In this document: positions 47,623 through 57,527 of the stretch, piece after piece | Layout: each line of letters starts with the position of its first letter | How positions within the stretch are numbered: position 1 is the stretch's first letter | Assembly (NCBI GenBank): GCA_963662155.1 | Contig: OY759265.1 | Coordinates: 43,035,727-43,099,726, forward strand | Reading direction: 5' to 3' | Length of the DNA stretch: 64,000 nt | Origin: Lamellibrachia columna | Taxonomy: Eukaryota > Annelida > Polychaeta > Sabellida > Siboglinidae | Program-made: the position numbers and the translations under genes | The notes under the pieces: generated by a model | What the model was told of the DNA's origin: nothing | The model's database searches: none | What the model saw: the letters and a program-made list of their open reading frames with translations, nothing else

Positions 47623-47821
47623 ACAGTAGTATGTGAACAGTAGTCGGTAGTGAGTTAGTTAGGTAGTATTCAGTAGGTAGTATGTATGCACGAGTGACAT
47701 TATAACCACGGTATATGAACATTAGTAGTAGTAGTAGTAGTATTATTGTTGTTGTTAATTAGGAGTAACATTATAATCACGGTGTATGAACATTATTATT
47801 ATTATTATTGGTGTTATGTAG

Positions 47822-47926
47822 AGTGAAGTGTACGACGAGGCACCCGTACTCCCAGCCAGCATTCGGGAGCGATCTGGAGTATTGATCTCCATGTATATGA
47901 CGTCGTCAACAGAATATTATTATTAG
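47822..47926 (+). CDS. Candidate alternative terminal exon T1
   Basis: After acceptor GGTGTTATGTAG, phase 0, 34 codons to TAG. It contains EAPVLPASIRER and then a hydrophobic stretch and EYYY. Homologous to T2 and T3 ((D/E)(A/V)PVL(P/A)xxxRxR core). Confidence 0.5.
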   Translation, partial: SEVYDEAPVLPASIRERSGVLISMYMTSSTEYYY

Positions 47927-47940
47927 TAAACATAACCGAG

Positions 47941-48181
<241 letters not shown>

Positions 48182-48215
48182 AGGTAATATTAGTATTTTT
48201 TAATTTGTTCTGTAG

Positions 48216-48317
48216 GATGACGTACCTGTGCTACCGACTGAAGCGCGTAGGCGTGCAGGCCGTGAATTAGTAGTGCCTCTACTAGAATATATTATATCGA
48301 CACACGATGAACAATAG
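48216..48317 (+). CDS. Candidate alternative terminal exon T2
   Basis: After a strong acceptor (TTTTTAATTTGTTCTGTAG), phase 0, 33 codons to TAG: DDVPVLPTEARRR, then a helical LVVPLLEYII and THDEQ. Same architecture as T1 and T3. Confidence 0.55.
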   Translation, partial: DDVPVLPTEARRRAGRELVVPLLEYIISTHDEQ

Positions 48318-48336
48318 GTCTATTTCTTTTATGTAG

Positions 48337-48459
48337 GAGGAGGAGGAGGTGAAGGGGGAGGAGGAGGCACCCGTACTAGCACGAGACGAGAGGAAACGTG
48401 TATTACATAGATTACTACAGATAATTATTGATTTTATGATAGAAACGCAGGAGTATTAA
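48337..48459 (+). CDS. Candidate alternative terminal exon T3
   Basis: After a strong acceptor (CTATTTCTTTTATGTAG), phase 0, 40 codons to TAA: a Glu-rich start, EEAPVLARDERKR, then a helical HRLLQIIIDFM and ETQEY. Only 19 nt separate its start from the T2 stop. Followed by the unit's poly-A signal. Confidence 0.55.
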   Translation, partial: EEEEVKGEEEAPVLARDERKRVLHRLLQIIIDFMIETQEY

Positions 48460-48586
48460 GAAGCACCGTTTGCAACGGAATAACAGTAGCTTAGTGTAAC
48501 GTGTCGAACTGTATGGTATTTAGTAGCTCTCTCTTTTATTGTATTTAGTCTCTCTCATATTGTAGTTGCATGACATAGAGTAATAG

Positions 48587-48675
<89 letters not shown>

Positions 48676-48901
48676 CCGACTTATATAGTACATCATCACC
48701 ATCATTGTACGTAACCTCTGTCGCGGTGTAAAAGCCCACAAGTTAATAACCATGTTACTAGCCACTGGCGTGTCGATAACCGATCGTAAGCTAGTGGTCA
48801 CTGTCGAGGATGTAACAATCCCACAAACCATCAAGTCATCATAGTAATAATATAAGTCTAACCGTGTATATGTATATGTATATGTATATGACATTATACT
48901 C
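48460..48901 (+). other. 3' untranslated stretch with a (TA)n tract
   Basis: No ORF. (TA)n at 48587-48668. The 14-mer CCTCTGTCGCGGTG at 48715-48728 is repeated exactly at 60531-60544, just after the last gene of the element. Confidence 0.6.
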
Positions 48902-48907
48902 AATAAA
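48902..48907 (+). terminator. Poly-A signal of the left-arm unit
   Basis: AATAAA in CTCAATAAAAAG. It is the first AATAAA I find after the TATA box at 45776, which supports a single transcription unit from 45.8 to 48.9 kb. Confidence 0.6.
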
Positions 48908-49055
48908 AAGTCATACAATGATTGAAACGTGTTGTCAGTGGTGTTGCCACGGTCTACATAGTTGAAAGAGAACCCGTAGCCATCGATAGCGGACACACAG
49001 TAGCCAATACCACAGGATCACACCTTTCACCAATCACCAATCACCAATCACCATT

Positions 49056-49131
49056 CACCACCACCACCACCACCACCACCACCACCACCACCACCACCAC
49101 CACCACCACCACCACCACCACCACCACCACA
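49056..49131. repeat. (ACC)n microsatellite
   Basis: About 25 CCA units directly before the polymerase promoter. Confidence 0.95.
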
Positions 49132-49136
49132 CGTAC

Positions 49137-49143
49137 TATATAG
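49137..49143 (+). promoter_or_regulatory. TATA box of the polymerase gene
   Basis: ACTATATAGC, 53 nt before ATG 49190. Confidence 0.6.
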
Positions 49144-49189
49144 CTGTACTAAGGACCGCTGTCTCTCAGTTGTAGACGCGTAGAGCATC

Positions 49190-49588
49190 ATGAAACGTCA
49201 TCTATGTCGTCATTGCGGACTGGCCCTCGACACGTATGCAGAGCTAACACGCCACGTAGCGAGTCATTTGACACCGGCAGTGACCGAACACACGTCTTCG
49301 GTGGCGCAACCAATAGAGGTGCCACCTAGCGACCAGGCAAAGCGAACGAAATATTCGTGTAAATGCGATTCAACGTTTGAGAGATGGGACGATCTGCAGC
49401 ATCATGTTAGGTCCGTATGTCGTCTTAGCAGTTGCAGTAGCAGTAATAGAAAACAGACCACAGTGTACACATGTGCGAAATGTGGAAAGAATTACAATAG
49501 ACTCGATAACCTGACCAGACACGCACGAACAACGTGTACCGGCGTCGTCGTCAAGAAGCCACCATTACCGAAGAGATCAATCAGGTAG
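49190..49588 (+). CDS. N-terminal zinc-finger part of the Polinton DNA polymerase
   Basis: 132 codons from an ATG 53 nt after a TATA box. It has three zinc-finger units: CRHCGLALDTYAELTRHVASH (C2H2), CKC...HHVRSVC and CAKCGKNYNRLDNLTRHART (with a C-terminal Cys; C2HC). Polinton polymerases often begin with such fingers. It ends in another frame than the polymerase ORF, which overlaps it from 49534, so one indel (or a frameshift event) in 49534-49588 separates finger and polymerase. As it stands it would be made as a stand-alone zinc-finger protein. Confidence 0.75.
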   Translation: MKRHLCRHCGLALDTYAELTRHVASHLTPAVTEHTSSVAQPIEVPPSDQAKRTKYSCKCDSTFERWDDLQHHVRSVCRLSSCSSSNRKQTTVYTCAKCGKNYNRLDNLTRHARTTCTGVVVKKPPLPKRSIR

Positions 49589-51132
49589 ACACCACACCCC
49601 ACCATCCACTCGTTACCGACCAAGACCCCATCGACCCACCTGCTCGACTCCCCTTCGCCGACAACCTGTCGACGGAACTGTTAGATGTCGTACGAGCGCA
49701 CTGGTCGACCATACGGACACGTGTAACGAGAGGTCCTCTCCAGTGCAGGTACGATTACAGATTAACGACTCTGGACACGACCGTTCTAGAGACGCCGTTG
49801 AAGAACATGTTCCAGGAACAGACCAACGCTTTCAAGATTAACCTCAGTTACGGGTTCGTTCTGAGAAACAAGAACACGGGTCAATACAAGTACTACCATT
49901 CCTCGTGCAACTGCTGTGGACGCTACCTGAACGAGCCCAGTCTCATCACCAACAGCAAGGACTTTGATGACTTCCTCGAACGCATCCGAGAAACCGACGT
50001 CTTGCAATGGGCCATCAATCAAAGACCGGATTCGGCGTGGGTGTGCGAACTCGTGACCAATGTCACATTTTTCGTCAATCGCATCATCGATCATCCGATA
50101 GGATGTGTAGGAATGACCGCCCTTCCAGTCTACATCAAGAAGAACAAAGCCATCATCGTATTGGAAAAGGAACCCATCCATGCCAAGAGGTACAGTGACA
50201 ACCTGTGTCTCTTCCGATGTCTGGCCCTGCATCGAGGATGTGAAAGTCGTCGATTGGAACCAGCTGTGAAGACGCTGTACGAGACTTACGCCCAAGACGG
50301 CGTATCCATGGAAGCATTTGCCGGGGTCACGATGGACGACCTCTATCGTGTAGAGACCACGTTCCAAACGAATGTGTGCGTGTACAGTCTCGTAAAACCA
50401 GATGGAGAGGATGGAAAGCCAACTGCAGAACTCGTTCGTCGCTCGGTATGTAAGTACCCTGACACACTCTACCTCAATCTTCACGGGACACATTTTCCCT
50501 TCATCCAGGATAGACGCATGTACTGTCACTCGTACAGATGTCGGAAGTGTGGGGACTCGTTGTGGAAAGACGCATGGCATCTACGCAACCACGAGAGCAC
50601 GTGTACGGGGTGTGTGCGCCGAGTCTATCCTGGTGGGGTGTACCATTCGACTCCATCGGTGTTCGACCGACTAGCCGACGAGAACATTCGAGTGGCCGAA
50701 GCGTTGCAGTACTATCCGTACCGAGCCACCTTCGACTTTGAGTGTTGGTTCGACACCGAACACCTTCCGTCGGACAGTGATCAGGTTCACTGGGTTGCGT
50801 GTCACGTCCCGCTGAGCGTCAGCGTGGCATCCAACGTACCCGGACACGAACAAGTTACATGCATCGTCACGGACGGAGACACCAACAAGTTGGTGAGCAA
50901 CATGATGACTATCCTGCAATCGATGAGTGAGGCCGCGTACGACAAGATCAAAGGCTCATACGATCATGTGTTGGAACAACTCGCCGAAGAGCTGACGAAA
51001 TGGGACGAACGGGAGGAGGCTGCACGACAAGGACGCTCGACCGGCAACCAATCCGTACAAAACGCTGATGGGACAACTGTATGGATGGATGCGTCAGTTA
51101 CCTGTCATCGGGTTCAATTCGGGGAAGTATGA
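49534..51132 (+). pseudogene. Protein-primed DNA polymerase B, N-terminal half (frameshifted)
   Basis: Open frame without its own early ATG (first ATG 49807), so it depends on the zinc-finger ORF upstream. Blocks in order: HWSTIRTRV and QTNAFKINLSYGFVLRNK (typical Polinton PolB N-terminus), an OTU-like box DNLCLFRCLALH with a later HFPFI, a C2HC finger (CRKCGDSLWK), and exonuclease motif I (FDFECWF, Asp at 50734). The frame leaves the protein at about 51010-51060 and stops at 51132. The polymerase continues in the +1 frame. It supplies proofreading for self-synthesis of the element. Confidence 0.85.
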
Positions 51133-53644
51133 TCTCAATGCCGTCAAACAGTTCCTCATACCGTACTTCCTGACGACTTCAAAGACCGTGGAACAAGACG
51201 AAGAGGACGAGAGGGAGCAAGAGGACGAGAGGGAGCAAGAGGAAACAAAGAAAGACGAGAACGACGGCATCGGGTCAATGTTCGTCATCAAACGTAACAA
51301 CACTTTCATGTGTCTTTCGACGGATCAGCTGAAATTCCTAGACATGATCAACTACATAGCCCCCGGGTTCAGCTACGACAAGTATCTGAAAGCGTACGGA
51401 TGCGAGGTGACGAAAGGTCATTTCCCGTACGAGTACAAGGACCGTCTGGAGAGACTCGACGACACCGCTCTTCCACCGAAAGAGGCCTTCTTCAGTCGAC
51501 TGAAGAACGAAGGTATTTCAGACGAGGATTACGCCAGTTGTCAGGAAGCCTGGCGCGTCAATGGCATGACGACGTTGCGCGACTTTCTCGTCTGGTACAA
51601 CAACAGGGACGTGGTTCCCTTTCTACAGGCCATCGACAGACAGTTTGCGTTCTATCGACAACGTGGAATAGACATGTTCAAGCAAGGTATCAGCGTACCT
51701 GGTCTGACCCTGCTGTACCTGTTCAACGACCTTCCAGAGAAGACCTACTTTACCATCTTCAACGAGAAGAATAAAGACCTGCACGACCTCGTCAAAGAGA
51801 ACATTGTAGGCGGGCCTTCGATCATTTTTCATCGCTATCACGAGAAAGGGGTCACCACGTTACGTCAGAACGAGTACGGAGAGGCTGCTCGGCCTTGTCG
51901 ATCGATCGTCGGATACGATGCGAACGCACTGTACCTGTGGTCGCTCATGCAAGACATGCCTATGGGATGGTGCACGCGACGACGGGTAGAGAAGGACTTC
52001 CGTCCCGAATCGGCGCAGCTGTACGGACAGATGGCTGCAGAATGGTTGACTTGGGAATCCGAACGCACGGGACGTCCCATACGGCATCAGATCAACGGAC
52101 GAGAGAAGAGAATAGGCAAACATCGGGTGGACGGATGGTGCAGCGAGACGAAGACGGCTTATCAGTTCCAAGGGTGCTTTTTTCACGGTTGCTCGTGCAA
52201 CCGAGAAGAGGTGAACGCCGTCAACGGGAAACCCATGGCGCAACTGCTCGCCGAGACCCGAAAGACCACCGCCTACCTACGTCACTTTGTCACAGTCGTC
52301 GAGCTGTGGGAATGCGAGTGGAAAGAGATGAGACGAACCCCGGCCGTACGAAAGTGTCTGGATGCTGCATTTCCCCGACGTCGACACGTGCGATGGACGA
52401 TGACGTCGCAACAGATCCTGAACGGAGTGCGTGCAGGAACCGTGTTCGGCATGATCGAGTGCGACATTCGCATACCGGAAGAATTGCGCGAGCACTTTGC
52501 CGAGATGCAGCCCGTGTTCAAGAACATCAGTCTGATACGCGAGGATCTCGGTCCGTTCATGCGCCGATACGCCGAAGAGCACAACATAATGAAGACTCCG
52601 CGACGCATGCTCGTGGGTAGTTATTGCGGTGATAAGATACTGCTCGCAACGTCACTGCTGCGATGGTATCTGGACCACGGTCTCGAGGTGCTGCACGTGT
52701 ACCAGGTCATGGAATACGATCCTATTCCGTGTTTCCGGCAGTTCGGCGATGCAGTGTCCAAGGCCCGACGCGAGGGCGACATCCACCAAGACAAGACCAT
52801 CATCGCGGACACCATGAAGTTGCTGGGGAACTCGGGCTACGGAAAGACCATCACCAACGTTGACCGACATCGCGACGTCAGCTACTGCACGGAGAAGGCG
52901 GCATCGCTCAAGGTCAACGATAAACGGTTCCGACAACTCGAGAAAGTCGTCGACGATGCGTACGAGGTAGAGATGAACAAGAAAACCGTCAAGTACACCC
53001 TACCCGTACACGTGGGATTCTTCGTTTTGCAGTACGCCAAGATGCGCATGTTGCAGTTCTATTACGACTTCATCATCCGATACGTGGAGCGCCCCCTGTT
53101 CCAGTACTGCGAGATGGATACAGATAGTGCCTATTTAGCCTTGGCCGGGGAGTCCGTCGATGACCTCGTGACCCCAGCAATACGAGAACATTATTTCCGA
53201 CATCGTTCCGAATGGCTCCCGTCCGAATGTTGCGACGATCATCGGAACGACTACGTGCGCTGTCGCCTCGCCAATCGACCGTGGGTCGGAGACGAGGCGT
53301 GCTGTAAGGCGCGAAGAGCGTTCGACAAGAGGACACCGGGTCTGTTCAAGGTCGAGTGGTCCGGTGCCGGGTTCGTGGGGTTGTGTAGCAAGACGTACTA
53401 TTGTTTCGGAGCCACCGACAAGTACAGCACCAAAGGACTGAACAAACGGCACAACACCATCGACAAGGATGCGTTCCTGGCGGTGATCACCAACTGTCGG
53501 AGCGGAAGTGGAGCGAACCGTGGTTTCCGGGTGTATAAATCTAGCGTGTTGACGTACGTGCAGAAACGGACTGCCCTCACCTTCTTTTACGCCAAACGCG
53601 TGGTGCACGAGGACGGGGTGACCACGGGTCCGGTGGACGTATAG
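51068..53644 (+). pseudogene. Protein-primed DNA polymerase B, C-terminal half (catalytic)
   Basis: 858 codons from 51068. The frame is open from about 50996. It carries exonuclease motif II (GFNSGKYDLN, 51110), exonuclease III (YNNRDV, about 51595), polymerase motif A (YDANALY, about 51914), motif B (KLLGNSGYGK, 52816) and motif C (MDTDS, 53114), so all catalytic Asp residues are present. A TATA-like box (TATAAAT, 53534) in its 3' end may serve the ATPase. Taken with the N-terminal half this is about 1,300 codons, normal for a Polinton PolB. Two frame changes break it unless they are assembly errors. Confidence 0.9.
53534..53540 (+). promoter_or_regulatory. Candidate TATA box for the ATPase
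   Basis: GTGTATAAATC inside the end of the polymerase ORF, 149 nt before the ATPase ATG. Weaker case than the others because of the distance. Confidence 0.3.
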
Positions 53645-53682
53645 AAAAGGCGACGCACGCTGCACTCGTTTCATACGCAATC

Positions 53683-54309
53683 ATGGATGCACGATGGAAA
53701 CACCCCTTCACGTGCATCGTCGCCGGACCGACGGGGTGCGGCAAGAGTACTTTCGTGACGCGTATGTTGCGTCACGCCGCTGCGATGATCGATCCACCGC
53801 CCGAACAAATAACGTGGTGTTACGGAGAATGGCAAGAGGCTTACGCAACGACGGACTTGGGTCACGTGCGATTCGAGGAAGGGTTACCGACGGCGGCCAT
53901 GTTCGATCCGACAACGAGGAACCTCATCGTCATAGACGATCTCATGGCAGAAACGGACGAACGGGTCACGACCTTGTTCACTAAAAAAAGTCACCACAGG
54001 AACACGTCCGTGCTGTATCTCGTACAGAACCTGTTCCCTAAAAACAAAGAGAGTCGCACCATCAGTCTGAATTCGCAGTACATGGTGGTGTTCAAGAATC
54101 CACGTGACGCATCGCAGATGGCGAACTTGGCTCGACAGATGTATCCGGGACGCGGCAAGTTCGTGCAAGAGGCGTTTAAAGACGCCACGTCGGTACCGTA
54201 CGGTTATCTATTGGTCGATCTCAAATAGGACACACCCGAGGACATGCGTCTGCGCACGGCCATCTTTCCAGACGACGGTGTTCAGTACGTGTACTTGCCG
54301 AAGGTATAA
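53683..54309 (+). CDS. FtsK/HerA-like genome-packaging ATPase (in-frame UAG at 54226)
   Basis: ATG 53683, 39 nt after the polymerase stop. Walker A GPTGCGKST (residues 15-23) and Walker B LIVIDD (81-86). The family packages DNA into capsids in Polintons, adintoviruses and NCLDV (A32-like). The frame meets TAG at 54226-54228 after YLLVDLK (181 codons), but the next 26 codons before a TAA at 54307 (TPEDMRLRTAIFPDDGVQYV) look like the conserved end of Polinton ATPases. So either a recent nonsense change (CAG to TAG would do) or readthrough. The two catalytic motifs lie before the stop. Confidence 0.9.
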
Positions 54310-54312
54310 AAG
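54305..54312 (+). promoter_or_regulatory. TATA box of the pX-like gene
   Basis: GGTATAAAAGACC, 41 nt before ATG 54346. It overlaps the end of the ATPase reading frame. Confidence 0.65.
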
Positions 54313-54345
54313 ACCGAACGCGTGACTCTTCTCTTCATTCGCATC

Positions 54346-54714
54346 ATGTCTGCCCTCGTGAAGAAACACATTTTGTGCATACAGACTCTGGCCAGGTACA
54401 GGAACAAAAAAGTGCAAAAGGGCATCATCGCCAACGCCGACGCCCATCTGCTGTGTGCACTAGCCGAGTGTGCCTACAACATATTAACAAAGAACATTCC
54501 ATTGACCGCTTTACAGAGGCGACGATTGAATAAATACAGGACGAAGTTACGCGAGTTGGCTAATAGACGAACGCCCGCTGCCAGGAGAAGACGCATCTTG
54601 CTACAACCGCAGGTTGGCGAGGGACAGAGCGGCGGTTTCCTATCGGCCTTCCTAGCACCGTTGGCAGGTTCGGTCTTGCTACCCTTGCTCCAACAGGTGC
54701 TGACCAAAAGGTAG
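54346..54714 (+). CDS. Small basic virion protein, pX-like
   Basis: 122 codons from ATG 54346 (the frame opens at GTG 54322 but the TATA box at 54305 favours the ATG). The N-terminal half is helical with HLLCALAECAYNIL. Then come a strongly basic region (LNKYRTKLRELANRR, AARRRRILLQ) and a hydrophobic Gly-rich C-terminus (GGFLSAFLAPLAGSVLLPLL). The basic-plus-hydrophobic tail layout resembles adenovirus core peptide pX and equivalents in Polintons. It likely binds DNA or membranes in the particle. The homology is inferred from layout, not proven. Confidence 0.65.
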   Translation: MSALVKKHILCIQTLARYRNKKVQKGIIANADAHLLCALAECAYNILTKNIPLTALQRRRLNKYRTKLRELANRRTPAARRRRILLQPQVGEGQSGGFLSAFLAPLAGSVLLPLLQQVLTKR

Positions 54715-54718
54715 ATAC

Positions 54719-55346
54719 ATGGAGCACGCACGCAAGATGGCCTTGGTGGACCCGCGCCTGTTGGACACGCCCCACCCCCACCCGCGACCGACACCTTAGG
54801 CAAGAATGTGCAAGCCCTCGATGACGAGATGAAGACCATCCTCGATAGAAAGGACCTAGACGACGGGACCAAGGTGACACTGTATAATCAGGTGTTGCAG
54901 CGATACAACGTCTTGACCGATAAACGCATCAAGGAACCGCTACGCGTGGTCACGGTGAACGAGTCGGAGGTGGCGCCGGGGTCGGGGTCGGAGGGTGCAG
55001 TACGAACTCCTATTAGCGGACTGGAGGCCACCGTCTTGGCCACCGTTCCCAAGACCATGCAGGTCAAAGCCAGCCGTTTGATGGAGCATCTCAAGAGAGA
55101 TATCGCGTGGACCGCTCGCGGAGAACTGATACACGAGGGCGTGCCGGTTGTCGGAAGTAACGTGGTGGATCACGTTAATGATCTGTTGCGTAAGAGAAAG
55201 ACCGATCCGACAGGTTGGCAGCCATTCGCACGACAACTCCGTGCCATCAACCTACCCATGGCGTTGGTCGGTAACGTCTCCAGAAGAGCCTACATACGTC
55301 CGGCGCCGACGGTCACTCCCTCTCGTCGGTCAATTACTACTCCGCG

Positions 55347-55397
<51 letters not shown>

Positions 55398-55530
55398 ATG
55401 TAGTGCACGAAGATCGCTAAGTTGGACACCCCTCGCCCGTCAGAGCCGTCGAATGGAACATACCATGCCCACCCCACCCCCCGAATCACGCAAGGCTTTG
55501 TCGTCATTGGCTGCTTGGGACACCCTATAG
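54719..55530 (+). pseudogene. Conserved Polinton protein of unknown function (frameshifted)
   Basis: ATG 54719, 4 nt after the previous stop: MEHARKMALVDPRLLD, then TAG at 54797. The family sequence resumes in another frame before 54799 (LGKNVQALDDEMKTIL, LYNQVLQRYNVL) and runs to 55530. The switch lies in a C-rich run (54766-54783), a likely 1-nt indel. It includes IAWTARGEL and NDLLRKRKTDPTGWQPFA, blocks shared by many Polinton proteins of this position. A (GCT)n expansion (55347-55401) adds about 17 alanines. The C-terminus (SRKALSSLAAWD) is duplicated in the next small ORF. Probably a virion component. Confidence 0.75.
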
Positions 55531-55566
55531 GATGGTACGCTGCGTGTCCGTAGCACAGTGTTCGTC

Positions 55567-55785
55567 ATGTCGCCCGATCCACAGGACATCGTGTACCGTT
55601 CCGTCGTCGGTGCGATATTTATCAGTGGACTTTACATGATTGCTCACGGTATAGTCCAAAGTTTTATGCAACAGGCGTTATTCGAACCCCCCTCGCTCGT
55701 CGAATGGAACATTCCTTGTCCACCCCACCCTCCCCCCGCATCACGCAAGGCTTCGTCGTCATTGGCTGGATGGAACAACGTATAA
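55567..55785 (+). CDS. Small membrane protein, duplicated copy 1
   Basis: 72 codons from ATG 55567. MSPDPQDIVYRSVVGAIFIS and a hydrophobic helix, then a C-terminal part (SRKASSSLAGWNNV) that is homologous to the end of the preceding protein, not to its own partner. It is the product of a tandem duplication of about 253 bp that fused two unrelated ends. Function unknown. Confidence 0.5.
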   Translation: MSPDPQDIVYRSVVGAIFISGLYMIAHGIVQSFMQQALFEPPSLVEWNIPCPPHPPPASRKASSSLAGWNNV

Positions 55786-55821
55786 GGTGGTACGACGCGT
55801 GTCCGTAGCACAGTGTTCGTC

Positions 55822-55956
55822 ATGCTCATCGATCCACAGGACGCGTACCGTTCCCTCGTCGCTGCGATATTGTTCGAAGGACTTACCTTGCTGGGAGACG
55901 TTGCAGCCGACATTCTTATACAACAGGTGTTATTCAGACTATGGTTACGCTACTAG
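55822..55956 (+). CDS. Small membrane protein, duplicated copy 2
   Basis: 44 codons: MLIDPQDAYRSLVAAILFEG followed by LLGDVAADILIQQVLFRLW. Paralogue of the N-terminal part of 55567-55785 (PDPQD/IDPQD, YRSxVxAI). Preceded by the same 40-bp leader (CGTGTCCGTAGCACAGTGTT) as copy 1. Overlaps the next ORF's start. Confidence 0.5.
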   Translation: MLIDPQDAYRSLVAAILFEGLTLLGDVAADILIQQVLFRLWLRY

Positions 55957-56102
55957 ACCGTTGTTGTTCCACCGCTTACGTTGTGGGTGCCATAGTGTGT
56001 GTCCTACTACACGTCGGCGTGCTCCTCGTCATTCGTCAGCAGTCGTACTCCGGAGTCAACGTCACCGCCCCCGTCAACGCATCGGTCCTCCTCCTCTTTT
56101 GA
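55941..56102 (+). CDS. Small single-TM protein upstream of the integrase
   Basis: 53 codons: MVTLLDRCCSTAYVVGAIVC, hydrophobic through VLLVIRQQ, then VNVTAPVNASVLLLF. One transmembrane helix. Its stop overlaps the integrase ATG (TGATG, 56100-56104), the tight coupling seen in the rest of the right half. Confidence 0.55.
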   Translation: MVTLLDRCCSTAYVVGAIVCVLLHVGVLLVIRQQSYSGVNVTAPVNASVLLLF

Positions 56103-57207
56103 TGGCAGAGAGGGGAGAACGCCCCATGAGTGAGGTCTACTTCGATCCCAAAAGGGTAGGCAGTTATGGTGGCGTCGACGGCTTGCGACGCGTCACGCGC
56201 CTGCCGCAGAAGGTCGTCAAAGAATGGTTGTCGGCACAGGACGCCTACACCTTACACAAACCAGCGAGACGTCATTTCAAGAGACGCCGCGTCATCGTGG
56301 GTGGTATGCATCAGCAGTGGCAGGCCGATCTCGTAGACATGTCGAAGGTGAAAAACGACAACGAAGGTATGGCCTTTATACTCACGGTGATCGACGTCTT
56401 CTCGAAAGTGGCCTGGTGTGTTCCCATGAAGAACAAGTCCGCGGCGTCGTTGGTGGCAGCGCTGCAATCCACGTTCGTCGACGTTTGGCCAAAGACGTTG
56501 CAGACAGATGACGGCAAAGAATTTCGGAACAAATCCGTTCAGGCTCTATTGCGGCGTTACGACATCCATCACTTCTCCACGCACAACGCGGAGACGAAGG
56601 CATACGTCGTGGAAAGATTCAACCGAACGTTGAAGTCGCGCATGTGGCGATACTTCACGCGACACCAGACGTGGCGGTACATCGACATCCTTCCGGACTT
56701 GGTGCTTCGTATAACAACGCCCGCCACCGCATGATCGGTATGGCTCCGTCACACGTGAATGCCAAGAATCAAGAAAAAGTGTGGCAACGTCTGTACGGTC
56801 ACGACGGTAAGGGCGTGCCCAAGTTGCACGTGTCAGATCGCGTGCGCGTCAGCAAGCACAAACGCACGTTCAAAAAGGGCTACGAGACGAACTGGAGCGA
56901 AGAGATGTTCACGGTACACGAGGTTCACCCCTCCGATCCACCCGTGTACCGCTTGCGGGACGATCTCGGCGAAGTGCTGGAGGGTACCTTCTACGAACTG
57001 GAGCTGCAGAAGGTGTCGGTACCCGTCGATAAAGTGTACCGTGTTCAAGAGGTACTGCAACGTCGTACAGTTGGTAGACGAAAGGAGGCTTTGGTGAAAT
57101 GGTTCGGCTATTCCTCCACATTCAACAGCTGGATCGATGCCAGGGCACTCGTCCACTCCACTATAAAGACTAGCCGCGCACATGGCGACACTGCATTCGA
57201 GAAATGA
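56102..57207 (+). pseudogene. Polinton integrase (DDE, chromodomain), one frameshift
   Basis: ATG 56102 (or 56126, MSEVYFDPKRVGSYGGV, the usual family start). An HHCC-like zinc region is not evident. The retroviral-type core has QWQADLVDM (first D), LQTDDGKEF (second D) and YVVERFNRTLK (catalytic E). At about 56697-56712 the frame changes by one base. It resumes as YNNARHRMIGMAPSHVN and continues to a C-terminal chromodomain (VYRVQEVLQRR, ALVKWFGYSS, NSWIDA). The first frame stops at 56734. Cuts target DNA with a 6-bp stagger, matching the duplication. With the indel, catalytic core and chromodomain are uncoupled. Confidence 0.92.
57162..57168 (+). promoter_or_regulatory. TATA box of the virion block
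   Basis: CACTATAAAGAC, 42 nt before ATG 57204, inside the integrase 3' end. The same TATA-to-ATG spacing as at 54305-54346. Confidence 0.6.
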
Positions 57208-57527
57208 CACACGACGCGACACCACCGACCTGCACCACCACCACCACCACCACCATCATAGACGAGGAAGAAGTGGAGCAGGACGAGGATTGTACTGACG
57301 CTGCACCGAACGAGCCAGACAGCACTCCCTGGCATCTTTTCGGTACCGCGTGTCCCAAAGAGGAGATCGTGTTTCTGTGTCAGGTCGTCGTCTTGTACAC
57401 GGTCATTCTGATCAGCATTTACAACCTGACAACAGGTCACGGCGATTCCACTCTGTGGACGGCTCTGTTGAGTAGTTCTTTGGGTTACCTACTGCCCAAT
57501 CCCACGTTGAGACGCAATGGCGACTGA
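57204..57527 (+). CDS. Conserved two-TM Polinton protein
   Basis: 107 codons. The ATG overlaps the integrase stop (ATGA). Acidic Thr-rich head, then ACPKEEIVFLCQVVVLYTVI and LWTALLSSSLGYLLPNPTL, a pair of membrane helices found in many Polintons and adintoviruses. Overlaps the minor capsid gene by 11 bp. Intact. Confidence 0.7.
   Translation: MTHDATPPTCTTTTTTTIIDEEEVEQDEDCTDAAPNEPDSTPWHLFGTACPKEEIVFLCQVVVLYTVILISIYNLTTGHGDSTLWTALLSSSLGYLLPNPTLRRNGD

Noticed and set aside
49585..49748. Intron joining the zinc-finger ORF to PolB
   Set aside because: Donor and acceptor fit in phase, but the removed segment encodes HWSTIRTRV and flanking residues that look like conserved PolB sequence. An indel in 49534-49588 explains the data better.
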